From Clostridia bacterium (GTDB lineage Bacteria; Bacillota; Clostridia; Christensenellales; CAG-138): a DNA stretch of 64,000 bases. The DNA lies in contig JAFWOT010000009.1 in assembly GCA_017509785.1 (NCBI GenBank), positions 1 to 64,000 on the forward strand, written 5' to 3'. Positions 36,103 through 44,201 of this stretch are shown here, in pieces. A model generated the notes under the pieces. That model saw only the letters and a list, made by a program, of their open reading frames with translations, was not told the DNA's origin and did no database searches. Positions within the stretch are counted from its first letter, which is position 1. Every line of letters starts with the position of its first letter. Made by a program: the position numbers and the translations under genes.

Positions 36103-37451
36103 TTGCTGAATATGAGCTGGTAAACGGCGGAGATGTCGGAGGCGTCGACTCTGCCGTTGCCGCTCGCCTCGGCGTTTATGAGGCCCTGCTCAGTGAGGGT
36201 GGCCTTGCCGAGCAGATATGCGGAGAGCGCGGAAACGTCCGCCATGTCGACAACGCCGTCGCAGTTGACGTCGCCGAGCAGGCCGGTATCGTCATCGCCG
36301 TTGAATATCCACACGTCGATGGGCGTGAGCTCGGGGACGGAGCCCGCGGTCGAGCCCGTGCCGAGCTGACCGTGGTTGTTCTGACCCGCGACGAGTATCT
36401 GACCGTTCTCGCCGAGGACCATGGTCGCGTAGTAGCCGCAGTTGACAGCAAGGTAGGTGCCGGCGGTCTGAACGAAGGAGGAGTTCGCCTCCGAATAGCC
36501 GGAGTTAGTCCCGCTGCCGAACTGACCGCGCCAGTTGTTCCCGCAGAACCAGAGCGTGCCGTCCGTCTTGATGACGGCGGTGTGGAACATGCCCGCGCTG
36601 ACCTGCGCGGCGCCCGTCATCACCTGCACGGGGGTCTTGGTCGTGGTGGTGTTCCCGCGGCCGAGCTGACCGTAGGTGTTGGAGCCCCATGCCCAAAGGG
36701 TGTTGTCGTTCTTTATCGCCATTACGTGATCGCCCATGCAGCTGACGGTGTACACGTTCGTGAGCACCTGCACGGGGGTCTTGCAGTCGGTGGTGGAATT
36801 GTTGCCGACCTGACCGTAGGAGTTGAATCCCCATACCCAGAGCGTGCCGTCCGTCTTTACCGCGGCGGTGAGACAGTCGCCCGCGGCGGCGTAGGAAACG
36901 TCGGTGAGTATCTGCTTCGGGGTGTAGGAGTTGTTGGTCGTGTTGTCGCCGAGCTGACCGTGCGCGTTCTCACCGTATACCCAGAGGGTGTTGTCGTACT
37001 TAACGAAAACGATGTGGTTCATGCCCATGGCGGCCGAGCGCACGTTCGAAGCCAGCAGATAGGGCTCGGTATAGACGTAGGGGGTGGGCATATCGGAGCT
37101 TCCGCCGATGCCGAACCAGATCTCGCCTATGAGATAGAGGTTATCGTTCGTGTCTATGAACATGGTCGTCTTGGAATTGGCGTACACGGCGCGCACGCCC
37201 TCGCCCCAGTTATAGGGGGTGAGCGTGTCGGAGGAAGAGGTTATTCCGTTGCCGACGGCTCCGTCGTAATTGAAGCCCCAGGCGTAGCCGAGCCCCGTGG
37301 GCTGGATCGCAGCCGCGTGAGTGACGCCGAGATCAAAGCTCGCCAACTCGTGGGAGAGCGATACCGAGGCCGTGCTTATCTCCGCCATTACGCCGAGCGC
37401 GGGCGTCAGCGCGAGTGCAAGAGCAACCAAAAGGGATACGATTCTTTTCAT
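36099..37451 (-). CDS. Secreted RCC1-repeat protein with type I dockerin
   Basis: A 450-residue protein with a signal peptide (1-23) and six or seven RCC1/BNR-type repeats (about 40-375). Each repeat has the form LWxWGxNxxGQLGxG followed by TPVQV and then a TDGTLW-type strand, predicting a beta-propeller. It ends in a type I dockerin (about 390-450) with GDVNCDGVVDMADVSALS and GNGRVDASDISA Ca loops. A propeller on a dockerin suggests a binding module on a cellulosome-like complex; no catalytic motif is seen. GGAGG precedes the ATG. It overlaps the glycosylase gene (ATGA). Confidence 0.87.
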   Translation of the reverse strand: MKRIVSLLVALALALTPALGVMAEISTASVSLSHELASFDLGVTHAAAIQPTGLGYAWGFNYDGAVGNGITSSSDTLTPYNWGEGVRAVYANSKTTMFIDTNDNLYLIGEIWFGIGGSSDMPTPYVYTEPYLLASNVRSAAMGMNHIVFVKYDNTLWVYGENAHGQLGDNTTNNSYTPKQILTDVSYAAAGDCLTAAVKTDGTLWVWGFNSYGQVGNNSTTDCKTPVQVLTNVYTVSCMGDHVMAIKNDNTLWAWGSNTYGQLGRGNTTTTKTPVQVMTGAAQVSAGMFHTAVIKTDGTLWFCGNNWRGQFGSGTNSGYSEANSSFVQTAGTYLAVNCGYYATMVLGENGQILVAGQNNHGQLGTGSTAGSVPELTPIDVWIFNGDDDTGLLGDVNCDGVVDMADVSALSAYLLGKATLTEQGLINAEASGNGRVDASDISAVYQLIFSK

Positions 37452-37480
37452 GGATCTGCCTCCAAAATGATATTAAGAGA

Positions 37481-37509
37481 ATTATATCACTTTTTTTGCC
37501 TATGCACAA
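37481..37509 (-). promoter_or_regulatory. Promoter of the RCC1-dockerin gene
   Basis: Read leftward: TTGTGC (37504-37509), 17 bases, TATAAT (37481-37486). Confidence 0.65.
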
Positions 37510-37598
37510 TATGCCGAGGGACTTTTTTTGAAGGAAGGGGCGGGCGAAAAAACCACGCGCCCCTTCCGTGAAATGGCTGAAACGCGCCTTCATTCGTT

Positions 37599-38462
37599 TC
37601 AGTTCATGCCCTGCACCGTGCCGGAAACGGTCAGCGAAGCGCTCCCCGGCTTGACGCCGACGGAGCCGTCCGCGTTGTGAGTGAATACCGCGGCCGGTAC
37701 GGTGATAACTCCGGATACCGTCGCGAATTCACCCGTCAGCTCGTCGTAGGTGTAGCCTGTCGGCGCAGAAAGAGGAGCGCCGTCGAGCTTTACCGAAAGC
37801 CCCGAGAGTATCGGCGAGAAAGCGTCGCTGAGCACGAGCTCCGCGTCCGCTCCCGCTGCCGTGCAGCCGGAGTTCTCTATCGTGAAGGTGTAGGTGAGGG
37901 AGCCGTTCTCCATCACGGTCAGAGGGCTCATCGCCTTCGTCACGCTGAGTTCGGGCTCGTTCGAAACGCCCAGCGTTTCGGATCCCGTGACAGGACTGCC
38001 GACGTTGGGGCTCTCGGCGGTCGCCGTGTTCGTAATGGAGGAGCCCGCCTCCAGCGGCGCGAAGCGGTTGATCTCCGCCTCGTAGATGACGAGCGCGTTC
38101 CCCTTGGCGGGGACGGTTATCCCCGAGAAAACGAGCGTGTCCCCCGCTGTGACCGAGGGAGCGCCCATCGGGACGCCGTCCTCAAAGAGAGCGGCGCTCC
38201 CCGCGATATAGGTGAGCGGCGTTACGCTCACGCCCTCCGTGCTGAACGCGCCGAGGTCGTCCGTCAGTGTGAGATCGGTTATATCCGAATCCCCCGAGTT
38301 TATGAGGCTTATCGCATAGGTGACGGTATCGCCCGCCGCGTATGAGCCGGCCAGAGCGGTCTTCGTGACGGAAAGCGCCCCGAGGAGCTCTCCCGTCACC
38401 GTGTTCGAGGCGGCTGTCCCGCCGTTATATGAAAGCATGGCCCGATTCGTAAATACTGCCAT
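37599..38462 (-). CDS. DUF11-repeat protein
   Basis: A 287-residue protein with AAGGAGG before the ATG. After a short start (MAVFTNRAMLSYNG) it has two DUF11-type beta domains: about 30-140 (LSVTKTALAGSYAAGDTVTYAI ... DLTLTDDLG in outline) and about 168-270 (LSVTKAMSPLTVMENGSLTY in outline). No signal peptide or membrane anchor is visible. Similar leaderless DUF11 proteins occur in Clostridia and may be part of spore or cell-surface layers, which is inference. A TATAAT (read leftward, about 38545-38550) lies upstream but no good -35. Confidence 0.75.
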   Translation of the reverse strand: MAVFTNRAMLSYNGGTAASNTVTGELLGALSVTKTALAGSYAAGDTVTYAISLINSGDSDITDLTLTDDLGAFSTEGVSVTPLTYIAGSAALFEDGVPMGAPSVTAGDTLVFSGITVPAKGNALVIYEAEINRFAPLEAGSSITNTATAESPNVGSPVTGSETLGVSNEPELSVTKAMSPLTVMENGSLTYTFTIENSGCTAAGADAELVLSDAFSPILSGLSVKLDGAPLSAPTGYTYDELTGEFATVSGVITVPAAVFTHNADGSVGVKPGSASLTVSGTVQGMN

Positions 38463-38573
38463 AGTGTCCTCCTTGAAATTATTGGGGTGTTCCCTGTGTA
38501 CAATATGAAAAAACCGGCTCGGGCGTGAAGACTCGGGACGGCGGATTATATATCATTTTGACACATTTTCCGT

Positions 38574-38602
38574 TTGATTTCGACCCTGCCGTATGCTATA
38601 AT
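38574..38602 (+). promoter_or_regulatory. Promoter of tRNA-Leu
   Basis: -35 TTGATT (38574-38579), 17 bases, -10 TATAAT (38597-38602), 12 bases before the tRNA. Confidence 0.8.
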
Positions 38603-38614
38603 AACGCGTAAGCT

Positions 38615-38701
38615 GCCGGTGTGATGGAATTGGCAGACGTGACGGACTCAAAATCCGTTGGTAGCAATACCGTGTGGGTTCGAGTCCCACCACCGGCACC
38701 A
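38615..38701 (+). tRNA. tRNA-Leu (anticodon CAA)
   Basis: An 87-base class II tRNA with encoded CCA. The acceptor stem is GCCGGTG against CACCGGC. The anticodon stem ACGGA/TCCGT holds loop CTCAAAA, giving anticodon CAA (reads TTG). A long variable arm (GGTAGCAATACC) is followed by the T arm with GGTTCGAGTCC. Confidence 0.95.
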
Positions 38702-38741
38702 TACCTTATGGGGTCACCGACCCCATAAGGTATGGTCTTTT
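38696..38741 (+). terminator. Terminator of tRNA-Leu
   Basis: A 16-pair stem, ACCATACCTTATGGGG against CCCCATAAGGTATGGT, starts inside the CCA end and is followed by CTTTTATT. Confidence 0.8.
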
Positions 38742-38742
38742 A

Positions 38743-38876
38743 TTGGTAGGGACTCGAAGGGTCGTTAAGAAAACGCGAAGCGTTTTTAGACCCCGGGATT
38801 TCGTCACGGCCGAAATTGCGCGGCACGGAGTGCAAGCAATGAGAGCCATGTGCGAAATCGAGTCCCACCACCGGCG
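38743..38876 (+). repeat. Foldback unit 1 with tRNA-Leu 3'-tail copy
   Basis: Outer arms are GGGACTCGA (38749-38757) and TCGAGTCCC (38858-38866), extended by TGGT/ACCA across a bulge. Inside are three hairpins: GGGTC/GACCC closing a stem around CGCGAAGCG (about 38759-38792), ATTTCG/CGAAAT (about 38798-38816), and TTGC/GCAA with inner GCAC/GTGC (about 38816-38839). The right arm continues ACCACCGGC, the tRNA-Leu 3' end, so the left arm is its inverted copy. Confidence 0.78.
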
Positions 38877-38884
38877 ACGGCAGA

Positions 38885-39016
38885 GAGAGACTCGAAGGGT
38901 CGTTAAGAAAACGCGAAGCGTTTTTAGGCCCCGGGGATTTGATCCCGGCACTTTTTGAGCAGTTCGGAGAACAAGCAAAAACGTGCAATAGGGTCAAATC
39001 GAGTCCCGCCACCCAT
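38885..39016 (+). repeat. Foldback unit 2 with diverged tRNA-Leu tail
   Basis: Second copy. It shares with unit 1 the run from GACTCGAAGGGTCGTTAAG through the CGCGAAGCG hairpin (38889-38925). Outer arms are GACTCGA (38889-38895) and TCGAGTC (38999-39005). The second hairpin is GGGATTTGATCCC and the third is a longer stem GCAC..TTTTTG against CAAAAA..GTGC (about 38948-38985). It ends TCGAGTCCCGCCACCC, a diverged tRNA tail. Confidence 0.72.
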
Positions 39017-39080
39017 GAACGCAGTTAAGTCACCGACCCGATAATCATGCACCCACTCCGAATCCGAAAGGCAGGAACCA

Positions 39081-40562
39081 ATGAAAACAGGCTTTGACAA
39101 CGACCGGTACATTAGGATGCAGTCCCGCAACATACTCGAGAGGATCGAGCGCTTCGGCGATAAGCTCTATCTCGAGTTCGGAGGGAAGCTTTTCGACGAC
39201 TATCACGCGGCGCGCGTCGTGCCCGGCTTCAAGCCCGATACGAAGATAAACATGCTCCTTGAATTGAAGGACAGCGCCGAGATAATCCTCGCCATCCACG
39301 CGGGGGATATCGAGCGCAACAAGATAAGGAGCGACATCGACATCGCCTATGACCGCGAGGTCTTAAGGCTCATCGACGCCTTCCGCGCAAGGGGGCTGCT
39401 CGTTTCCGGCGTCGTTATAACGAGATACCGCGAGGGGCATTCCGCGGTCGACGGCTTCATCGGCAGGCTGGAGCGTCTCGGCGTGCGCGTTTACCGCCAC
39501 TACCCGATAGAGGGCTACCCCAAGAACCCCAAGCTCATAATCAGCGAGGAGGGCTTCGGCAGGAACGATTTTATCGAGACGACCCGTCCTCTCGTCGTCG
39601 TGACGGCTCCCGGTCCCGGCTCGGGCAAGCTCGCCGTCTGCCTCTCCCAGGTATATCAGGAGTACCGCCGCGGAGTGAGGGCGGGCTACGCCAAGTTCGA
39701 GACATTCCCCGTCTGGAACCTTCCTCTCACGCATCCCGTAAATCTCGCGTATGAAGCCGCCACGATCGACCTCGACGACCTCAACATGATCGACCCCTTC
39801 CATCTTGAGGCCTACGGGGTCTCCACGGTCAACTACAACCGCGACGTCGAGTCCTTCCCCGTGCTCAACGCGATGTTCACGCACATATACGGCGAGTCGC
39901 CATATAAATCCCCGACGGACATGGGCGTCAATATGATAGGCAGCTGCATCACGGACGACGAGGTCGTCTGCGCCGCCGCCCGGCAGGAGATAATCCGCCG
40001 CTACTATCAGACCGCCTGCGCATTCAAAAGGGGCAGGGCGGATATGGACATGGTCTATAAGGCCGAGCTCATAATGGACCGCGCCGGCATCAGTGTTGAC
40101 GACCGTCCCGTCGTTGCCGCGGCTCTAAAGAGGGCGGAGGAGACGGGCGACGCCGCTATGGCGATAGAGCTCCCCGACGGCAGCATGATAACCGGCAAGA
40201 CGGGCTCCTTTATGGGCCCCGCCGCGGGCGCGCTCGTCAACGCGCTGAAGGCCCTCGCCGGCATTAATAAGGATATCGATCTCATCTCGCCAATAATCCT
40301 CGAGCCCATCAGGAAACTGAAGACCGATCATTTCGGCAGCGAGAACCCGCTCCTTCATTCGGACGAGGTGCTCTACGCGCTCTCCATCTGCGCCGCCACC
40401 AACCCCACTGCGGAGCTTGCCATGAAGCAGATACCCCGGCTCCGCGGCTGCGAGGCGCATTCCTCCGTAATGCTCACCCCCGCCGATAATTCCGTCTACC
40501 GCAAGCTCGGCCTCAACTGCACGAGCGAGCCGATAAGGCATGGCAACAGGGTTTACGTATAA
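39081..40562 (+). CDS. DUF1846 family protein
   Basis: A 493-residue DUF1846 (UPF0371) protein at normal family length. It shows GFDNDRYIRMQS at the N-terminus, an internal TAPGPGSGKLAVCLSQ P-loop-like stretch (about 172-187) and DMGVNMIG. Structures of the family show a nucleotide-binding-like fold, but the function is not established. The ATG is preceded by AGGCAGGA. It lies directly after the foldback units and no separate promoter was found. Confidence 0.88.
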   Translation: MKTGFDNDRYIRMQSRNILERIERFGDKLYLEFGGKLFDDYHAARVVPGFKPDTKINMLLELKDSAEIILAIHAGDIERNKIRSDIDIAYDREVLRLIDAFRARGLLVSGVVITRYREGHSAVDGFIGRLERLGVRVYRHYPIEGYPKNPKLIISEEGFGRNDFIETTRPLVVVTAPGPGSGKLAVCLSQVYQEYRRGVRAGYAKFETFPVWNLPLTHPVNLAYEAATIDLDDLNMIDPFHLEAYGVSTVNYNRDVESFPVLNAMFTHIYGESPYKSPTDMGVNMIGSCITDDEVVCAAARQEIIRRYYQTACAFKRGRADMDMVYKAELIMDRAGISVDDRPVVAAALKRAEETGDAAMAIELPDGSMITGKTGSFMGPAAGALVNALKALAGINKDIDLISPIILEPIRKLKTDHFGSENPLLHSDEVLYALSICAATNPTAELAMKQIPRLRGCEAHSSVMLTPADNSVYRKLGLNCTSEPIRHGNRVYV

Positions 40563-40582
40563 GCTGAAAAGCACAAATCAAA

Positions 40583-40616
40583 GGAGCCTCCGTCTGCTTT
40601 TTCGGAGGCTTTCGGT
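40583..40616 (+). terminator. Terminator after DUF1846
   Basis: AGCCTCCG and CGGAGGCT pair around TCTGCTTTTT, followed by TTCGGTTTATTT. Confidence 0.75.
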
Positions 40617-40660
40617 TTATTTGCGAAGAGTTCTGAGTTCCGAGAGGAGCGGCCGATACA

Positions 40661-40736
40661 AAGGCCTCCCTGTGTAAAGGGAGGCGCAGCCGCAGGCGGG
40701 AGGGATCGTTGTGTAACGATGGTTTATGATCCCTCG
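40661..40736. repeat. Intergenic foldback repeat (MITE-like)
   Basis: AAGGCCTCCC...GGGAGGC is followed by GCAGCCGCAGGCGGGAGGGATCGTT-like sequence (given in part) and GGGATCGTT/AACGATGGTTTATGATCCC hairpins. It resembles the short intergenic repeats widespread in Clostridia that begin AAGGCTCCC and end in GGGAG-type sequence. No second copy is in the window, so the assignment rests on resemblance. Confidence 0.4.
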
Positions 40737-40757
40737 GTCAACAGCCAAACCGACGGC

Positions 40758-41651
40758 TCAGGAGAAGTACCCTTCCCCGAGGCGTTTTTTCGCTTTGAAA
40801 AGACAGATGATGAGCATGATCTCCCGCGCGAACGTGAGGGTAAGGATGATGAACGGAACGAATGCCGGCGCGGCGCTTTCGGCGGCGAAGAGCACGACTG
40901 TCAAAGCGGAATTCAGCACCGCTGTGGAGATCACGGCTATTCTCAGTGCGCGATCCCATTTCAGCATCTCGCCGTAGTTTTCAAAGGTGACGGAGAGGAT
41001 GCGGACGCCGTTCAGGATGCAGAGATCCACAGCCATGATGAGCAGTTCGGATAAAATGGCGCTTGCGATACCTATCCCGGCAGGTCCGTTTTGCGGTAAA
41101 AGATTCCCGAGAAAACGGATGATGAACCCGGCAACGATGAGCAGCAGCGCCGTAGTGAATGACGGTTCGTTCCTCGAGGCACGGGCGAGCCCCTGCACGT
41201 ACTTTACGATCGCCGCGATCGAGATCCCCGCCAGCAGTATATAGAACAGCTCGGCAGACCCCGTCGGATCCCTGAGGGAAGCGAAAATGAGGAAGAGCGC
41301 CTGATAGATGAGCGCGAGTATCTTTGCGGCCGCGATATCCCCGACGCCCTTGTGCGCGTCGGTATAGAACCTGCGCTCCCGCCTTCTTTCGCTGGCGGGG
41401 GAGACCCTCTCCGCCGCGCCGCCGGGAGCCGCGGGCGCGAGCCTGCGTCCCTGCAGAAGCTCCTCGCGGGTGCAGCCGAGTATATCCGAGAGCCTGTCAA
41501 GATGCTCTATCCGCATCATCGAAGACCCGGTCTCCCACTTTGAAACCGCCTTGTCGCTGACGCCCATAAGCCCGGCAAGCTCCCTTTGGGTCAGCCCCTT
41601 TTCCCTTCTCAGCTCATAGATGAAATTGCCTACGGCAAATCGTTTTTCCAT
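40758..41651 (-). CDS. XRE-family regulator with membrane domain
   Basis: A 297-residue protein. The ATG at 41651 is eight bases after GAGG; upstream GTG/ATG codons overlap that site. An HTH domain (about 5-60; GLTQRELAGLMGVSDKAVSKWE) is followed by a linker and about five hydrophobic helices (about 105-290). Such membrane-bound XRE proteins are common in Clostridia and may sense envelope state; targets are unknown. The promoter is preceded by an inverted repeat. Confidence 0.82.
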   Translation of the reverse strand: MEKRFAVGNFIYELRREKGLTQRELAGLMGVSDKAVSKWETGSSMMRIEHLDRLSDILGCTREELLQGRRLAPAAPGGAAERVSPASERRRERRFYTDAHKGVGDIAAAKILALIYQALFLIFASLRDPTGSAELFYILLAGISIAAIVKYVQGLARASRNEPSFTTALLLIVAGFIIRFLGNLLPQNGPAGIGIASAILSELLIMAVDLCILNGVRILSVTFENYGEMLKWDRALRIAVISTAVLNSALTVVLFAAESAAPAFVPFIILTLTFAREIMLIICLFKAKKRLGEGYFS

Positions 41652-41669
41652 TTGCATCACCTCGCCGAA

Positions 41670-41698
41670 AGCATAACATGAGGCCCCGCAAAATGCAA
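41670..41698 (-). promoter_or_regulatory. Promoter of the XRE regulator
   Basis: Read leftward: TTGCAT (41693-41698), 17 bases, TATGCT (41670-41675). Confidence 0.65.
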
Positions 41699-41705
41699 CG
41701 ATTTA

Positions 41706-41737
41706 CGGGTAGAATTAAAGTAGAACTTTTCTACCCG
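41706..41737. promoter_or_regulatory. Inverted repeat upstream of the XRE promoter
   Basis: CGGGTAGAA (41706-41714) and TTCTACCCG (41729-41737) flank a third GTAGAA. The set sits just upstream of the -35 box of the XRE gene and could be its own operator or an activator site. Confidence 0.5.
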
Positions 41738-41777
41738 ACGAAAAAAACCGAGAGTTTACATGGCTTTTTGATAAAAC

Positions 41778-41806
41778 AAAGGCTCCCTTCGCGCCGGGGA
41801 GCCTTT
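41778..41806 (-). terminator. Terminator of the FAD oxidoreductase gene
   Basis: AAAGGCTCCC and GGGAGCCTTT form a ten-pair stem; read leftward it is followed by GTTTTATC. Confidence 0.75.
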
Positions 41807-41822
41807 CGCCGTTCACTTTGAG

Positions 41823-43202
41823 CTAATTGCTGATTTTTTCCGCTATCTTCCTTGCGACGAACACCCCGCTTGCGGAAGCGTGCGAGAGCGAGTGCGTGAC
41901 GCCGCTGCCGTCGCCTATCACGTAGAGCCCCTTATGGCGGGTCTCGAGGTTCTCGTCAAGCTCGACCTCCATATTATAGAACTTGACCTCCACCCCGTAG
42001 AGGAGCGTATCGTCGTTGGCGGTGCCGGGGGCGATCTTGTCGAGCGCGTAGATCATCTCGATTATGCCGTCGAGTATCCTCTTCGGCATGACGAGCGAGA
42101 GGTCGCCGGGCGTCGCCGAAAGGGTCGGGTTCGTGAAGCTTTCCTGTATTCGCTTTGCGGTCGAACGCTTGCCCGCGATAAGGTCGCCGAACCTCTGAAG
42201 CATCACGCCGCCTCCCAGCATGTTGGAGAGCTTGGCTATGTTCTCGGCGTAGGCGGTGGAATCGTTGAAGGGCTCCGTGAAATGCTTTGAGACGAGCAGC
42301 GCGAAATTCGTGTTCGCCGTATGCATGGCGGGATCCTCGTAGCTGTGGCCGTTCACCGTCACTATGCCGTTCGTGTTCTCAGTCACGACCGCGCCGTGCG
42401 GATTCATGCAGAAGGTGCGGACGAGGTCGCCGTACTTCTCCGTGCGGTAGACGATCTTGCTTTCATAGAGCTCGTCCGTCAGGTGAGAGAATATCTCCGC
42501 CGGCATCTCGACCCTGACGCCTATATCCACGCGGTTCGATTTCGTGGCTATTTCAAGCTCGCGGCATACGCTTTCCATCCACTTGGAGCCGCTCCTGCCC
42601 ACGGAAACGACGCATTTATCGCATTCGTAAACGTCCGCGGCAGTGTAGATGAGGAAGCCCTCGCCGTGCTTTTCGACCTTGTCGACAGGGGAGCGGAAGA
42701 AGAAGTCGACCTTATCCTTCAGAAGCTCAAACAGGTGCTCCAGCACGATATAGTTCTTGTCCGTCCCGAGGTGCCTCACGGAGGCGTCGAGCAGGTGGAG
42801 CTTGTTCTGCATGCAGAGCTTCTTGATGTGGGAGTTCGCCGTGGAGTAGAGCTTCGAGCCCTCCCCGCCGAGCGACATGTTTATGGAGTCGACGTAGTTC
42901 ATCAGCTCCGTCGCCTTAGCCTTGCCTATATACTCGTGCAGATTCCCGCCGAATTCGTTCGTGATATTGTATTTCCCGTCGGAAAAAGCCCCCGCCCCGC
43001 CGAAGCCGTTCATTACAGCGCAGGTCGGGCAGTGTATGCAGGAGCGGATCCGTTCGCCGTCTATGGGGCATTTGCGCTTTTCAAGCGGGTTGCCCGCCTC
43101 GAAAACGGCGATGGAAAGCCGGGGCGCGGTCTTTACAAGCTCATAAGCCGTGAATATCCCGCCGGGGCCCGCGCCGATAATTATAACGTCGTAGTGTTTC
43201 AT
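41823..43202 (-). CDS. FAD-dependent oxidoreductase
   Basis: A 459-residue flavoprotein with the Rossmann motif IIGAGPGGIFTAYEL (about 8-22) and a conserved Cys block CPTCAVMNGFGGAGAFSDG (about 58-76). GDGSGVTHSLSHASASG near the C-terminus completes the FAD site. This family is widespread in anaerobic Bacillota and is often annotated as NAD(P)/FAD-dependent dehydrogenase; the substrate is unknown. It is a single gene between sigG and its own terminator. Confidence 0.85.
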   Translation of the reverse strand: MKHYDVIIIGAGPGGIFTAYELVKTAPRLSIAVFEAGNPLEKRKCPIDGERIRSCIHCPTCAVMNGFGGAGAFSDGKYNITNEFGGNLHEYIGKAKATELMNYVDSINMSLGGEGSKLYSTANSHIKKLCMQNKLHLLDASVRHLGTDKNYIVLEHLFELLKDKVDFFFRSPVDKVEKHGEGFLIYTAADVYECDKCVVSVGRSGSKWMESVCRELEIATKSNRVDIGVRVEMPAEIFSHLTDELYESKIVYRTEKYGDLVRTFCMNPHGAVVTENTNGIVTVNGHSYEDPAMHTANTNFALLVSKHFTEPFNDSTAYAENIAKLSNMLGGGVMLQRFGDLIAGKRSTAKRIQESFTNPTLSATPGDLSLVMPKRILDGIIEMIYALDKIAPGTANDDTLLYGVEVKFYNMEVELDENLETRHKGLYVIGDGSGVTHSLSHASASGVFVARKIAEKISN

Positions 43203-43256
43203 GGGATCTCCTCGGATATTTCTTTTTATTCATTATACCATGAAACGCGGGGATTA

Positions 43257-44030
43257 TCAAACAAACCTTTTCATCTGCCCAAGCGCCCGTTTTTCAAGCC
43301 GGGAGACCTGCGCCTGGCTTATGCCTATCTCGCCTGCGACCTCGGTCTGGGTGCGCCCCATGAAGAATCGAAGCTCGATTATCCGCCGCTCGCGTTCGGG
43401 AAGGTGCTCGAGCCCCGTTTTAAGGGCGACGGAGTTGAGCCAGTTTTCCTCGGTGGCCTTCTCGTCGCGCACCTGATCCCCCACGAAGACCGCGTCACCG
43501 TCGTCACGGAACACGGGCTCGTTCAGCGAAACGGGATCCGCTATCGCGTCGAGGGCGAATACCACGTCCTCCTCCTTCGCGCCGAGCGCCCCGGCGATCT
43601 CGCTCATAGTCGGCTCCCGCCCGAGCTCGTATTCGAGCCGCGCTCTCTCGCGCAGGGCGTGATAGGCGGTGTCCCTTATCGAGCGCGAGACGCGCATGCT
43701 GCTGTTGTCGCGCAGATAGCGTCGCACCTCGCCTATTATCATCGGCACGGCATAGGTCGAAAACCGCACCCCGTGTGAAACGTCGAAATTGTCTATCGCC
43801 TTTATGAGGCCTATGCAGCCTATCTGAAAGAGGTCGTCCGGCGCCTCTCCGCGCCCGGAGAACCTCTGTATGACCGAGAGCACGAGCCGCAGATTCCCCT
43901 CGATGAGCTCCTCGCGGGCGGAAGCGTCCCCGCTGCCCGCAAGGGCCATGAGCTCCTCGCTCCGCTCCCGGGTGAGCCTCGGAAGCTTGCCCGTGTTTAT
44001 CCCGCAGATCTCGACCTTGCCCGTTGCCAT
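43257..44030 (-). CDS. sigG: Sporulation sigma factor SigG
   Basis: A 257-residue sigma factor; the ATG at 44030 has GGAGG eight bases upstream. The N-terminus KVEICGINTGKLPRLT is the SigG hallmark. Region 2 has DLFQIGCIGLIKAIDNFD and FSTYAVPMIIGEVRRYLRD, and region 4 has GRTQTEVAGEIGISQAQVSRLEK (outline). It drives late forespore genes. spoIIGA and sigE, often next door, are absent here. Confidence 0.93.
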   Translation of the reverse strand: MATGKVEICGINTGKLPRLTRERSEELMALAGSGDASAREELIEGNLRLVLSVIQRFSGRGEAPDDLFQIGCIGLIKAIDNFDVSHGVRFSTYAVPMIIGEVRRYLRDNSSMRVSRSIRDTAYHALRERARLEYELGREPTMSEIAGALGAKEEDVVFALDAIADPVSLNEPVFRDDGDAVFVGDQVRDEKATEENWLNSVALKTGLEHLPERERRIIELRFFMGRTQTEVAGEIGISQAQVSRLEKRALGQMKRFV

Positions 44031-44134
44031 CGCAGTATCCTCCGTTCGTTTGCTACAATGATTATTCCCCCGCAGGAGCCGCGGTATGCCGGCGCGCCCG
44101 TGAAAAGAACGGCGAAAAATGCCGTGAAAAAAAC

Positions 44135-44163
44135 TTGACATTTTTTCGCTTTGGCTGTATAAT
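44135..44163 (+). promoter_or_regulatory. Promoter of the first amphipathic protein
   Basis: TTGACA (44135-44140), 17 bases, TATAAT (44158-44163). Confidence 0.85.
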
Positions 44164-44201
44164 ATATATTGAGGGATGATTATACGAAAGGAGTGAGTGA
44201 T

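Noticed and set aside
38674..38958. Small frames rich in VVKKTRSVFRPR after tRNA-Leu, and their antisense versions
   Set aside because: They translate the foldback units, repeat with them and lack start signals.
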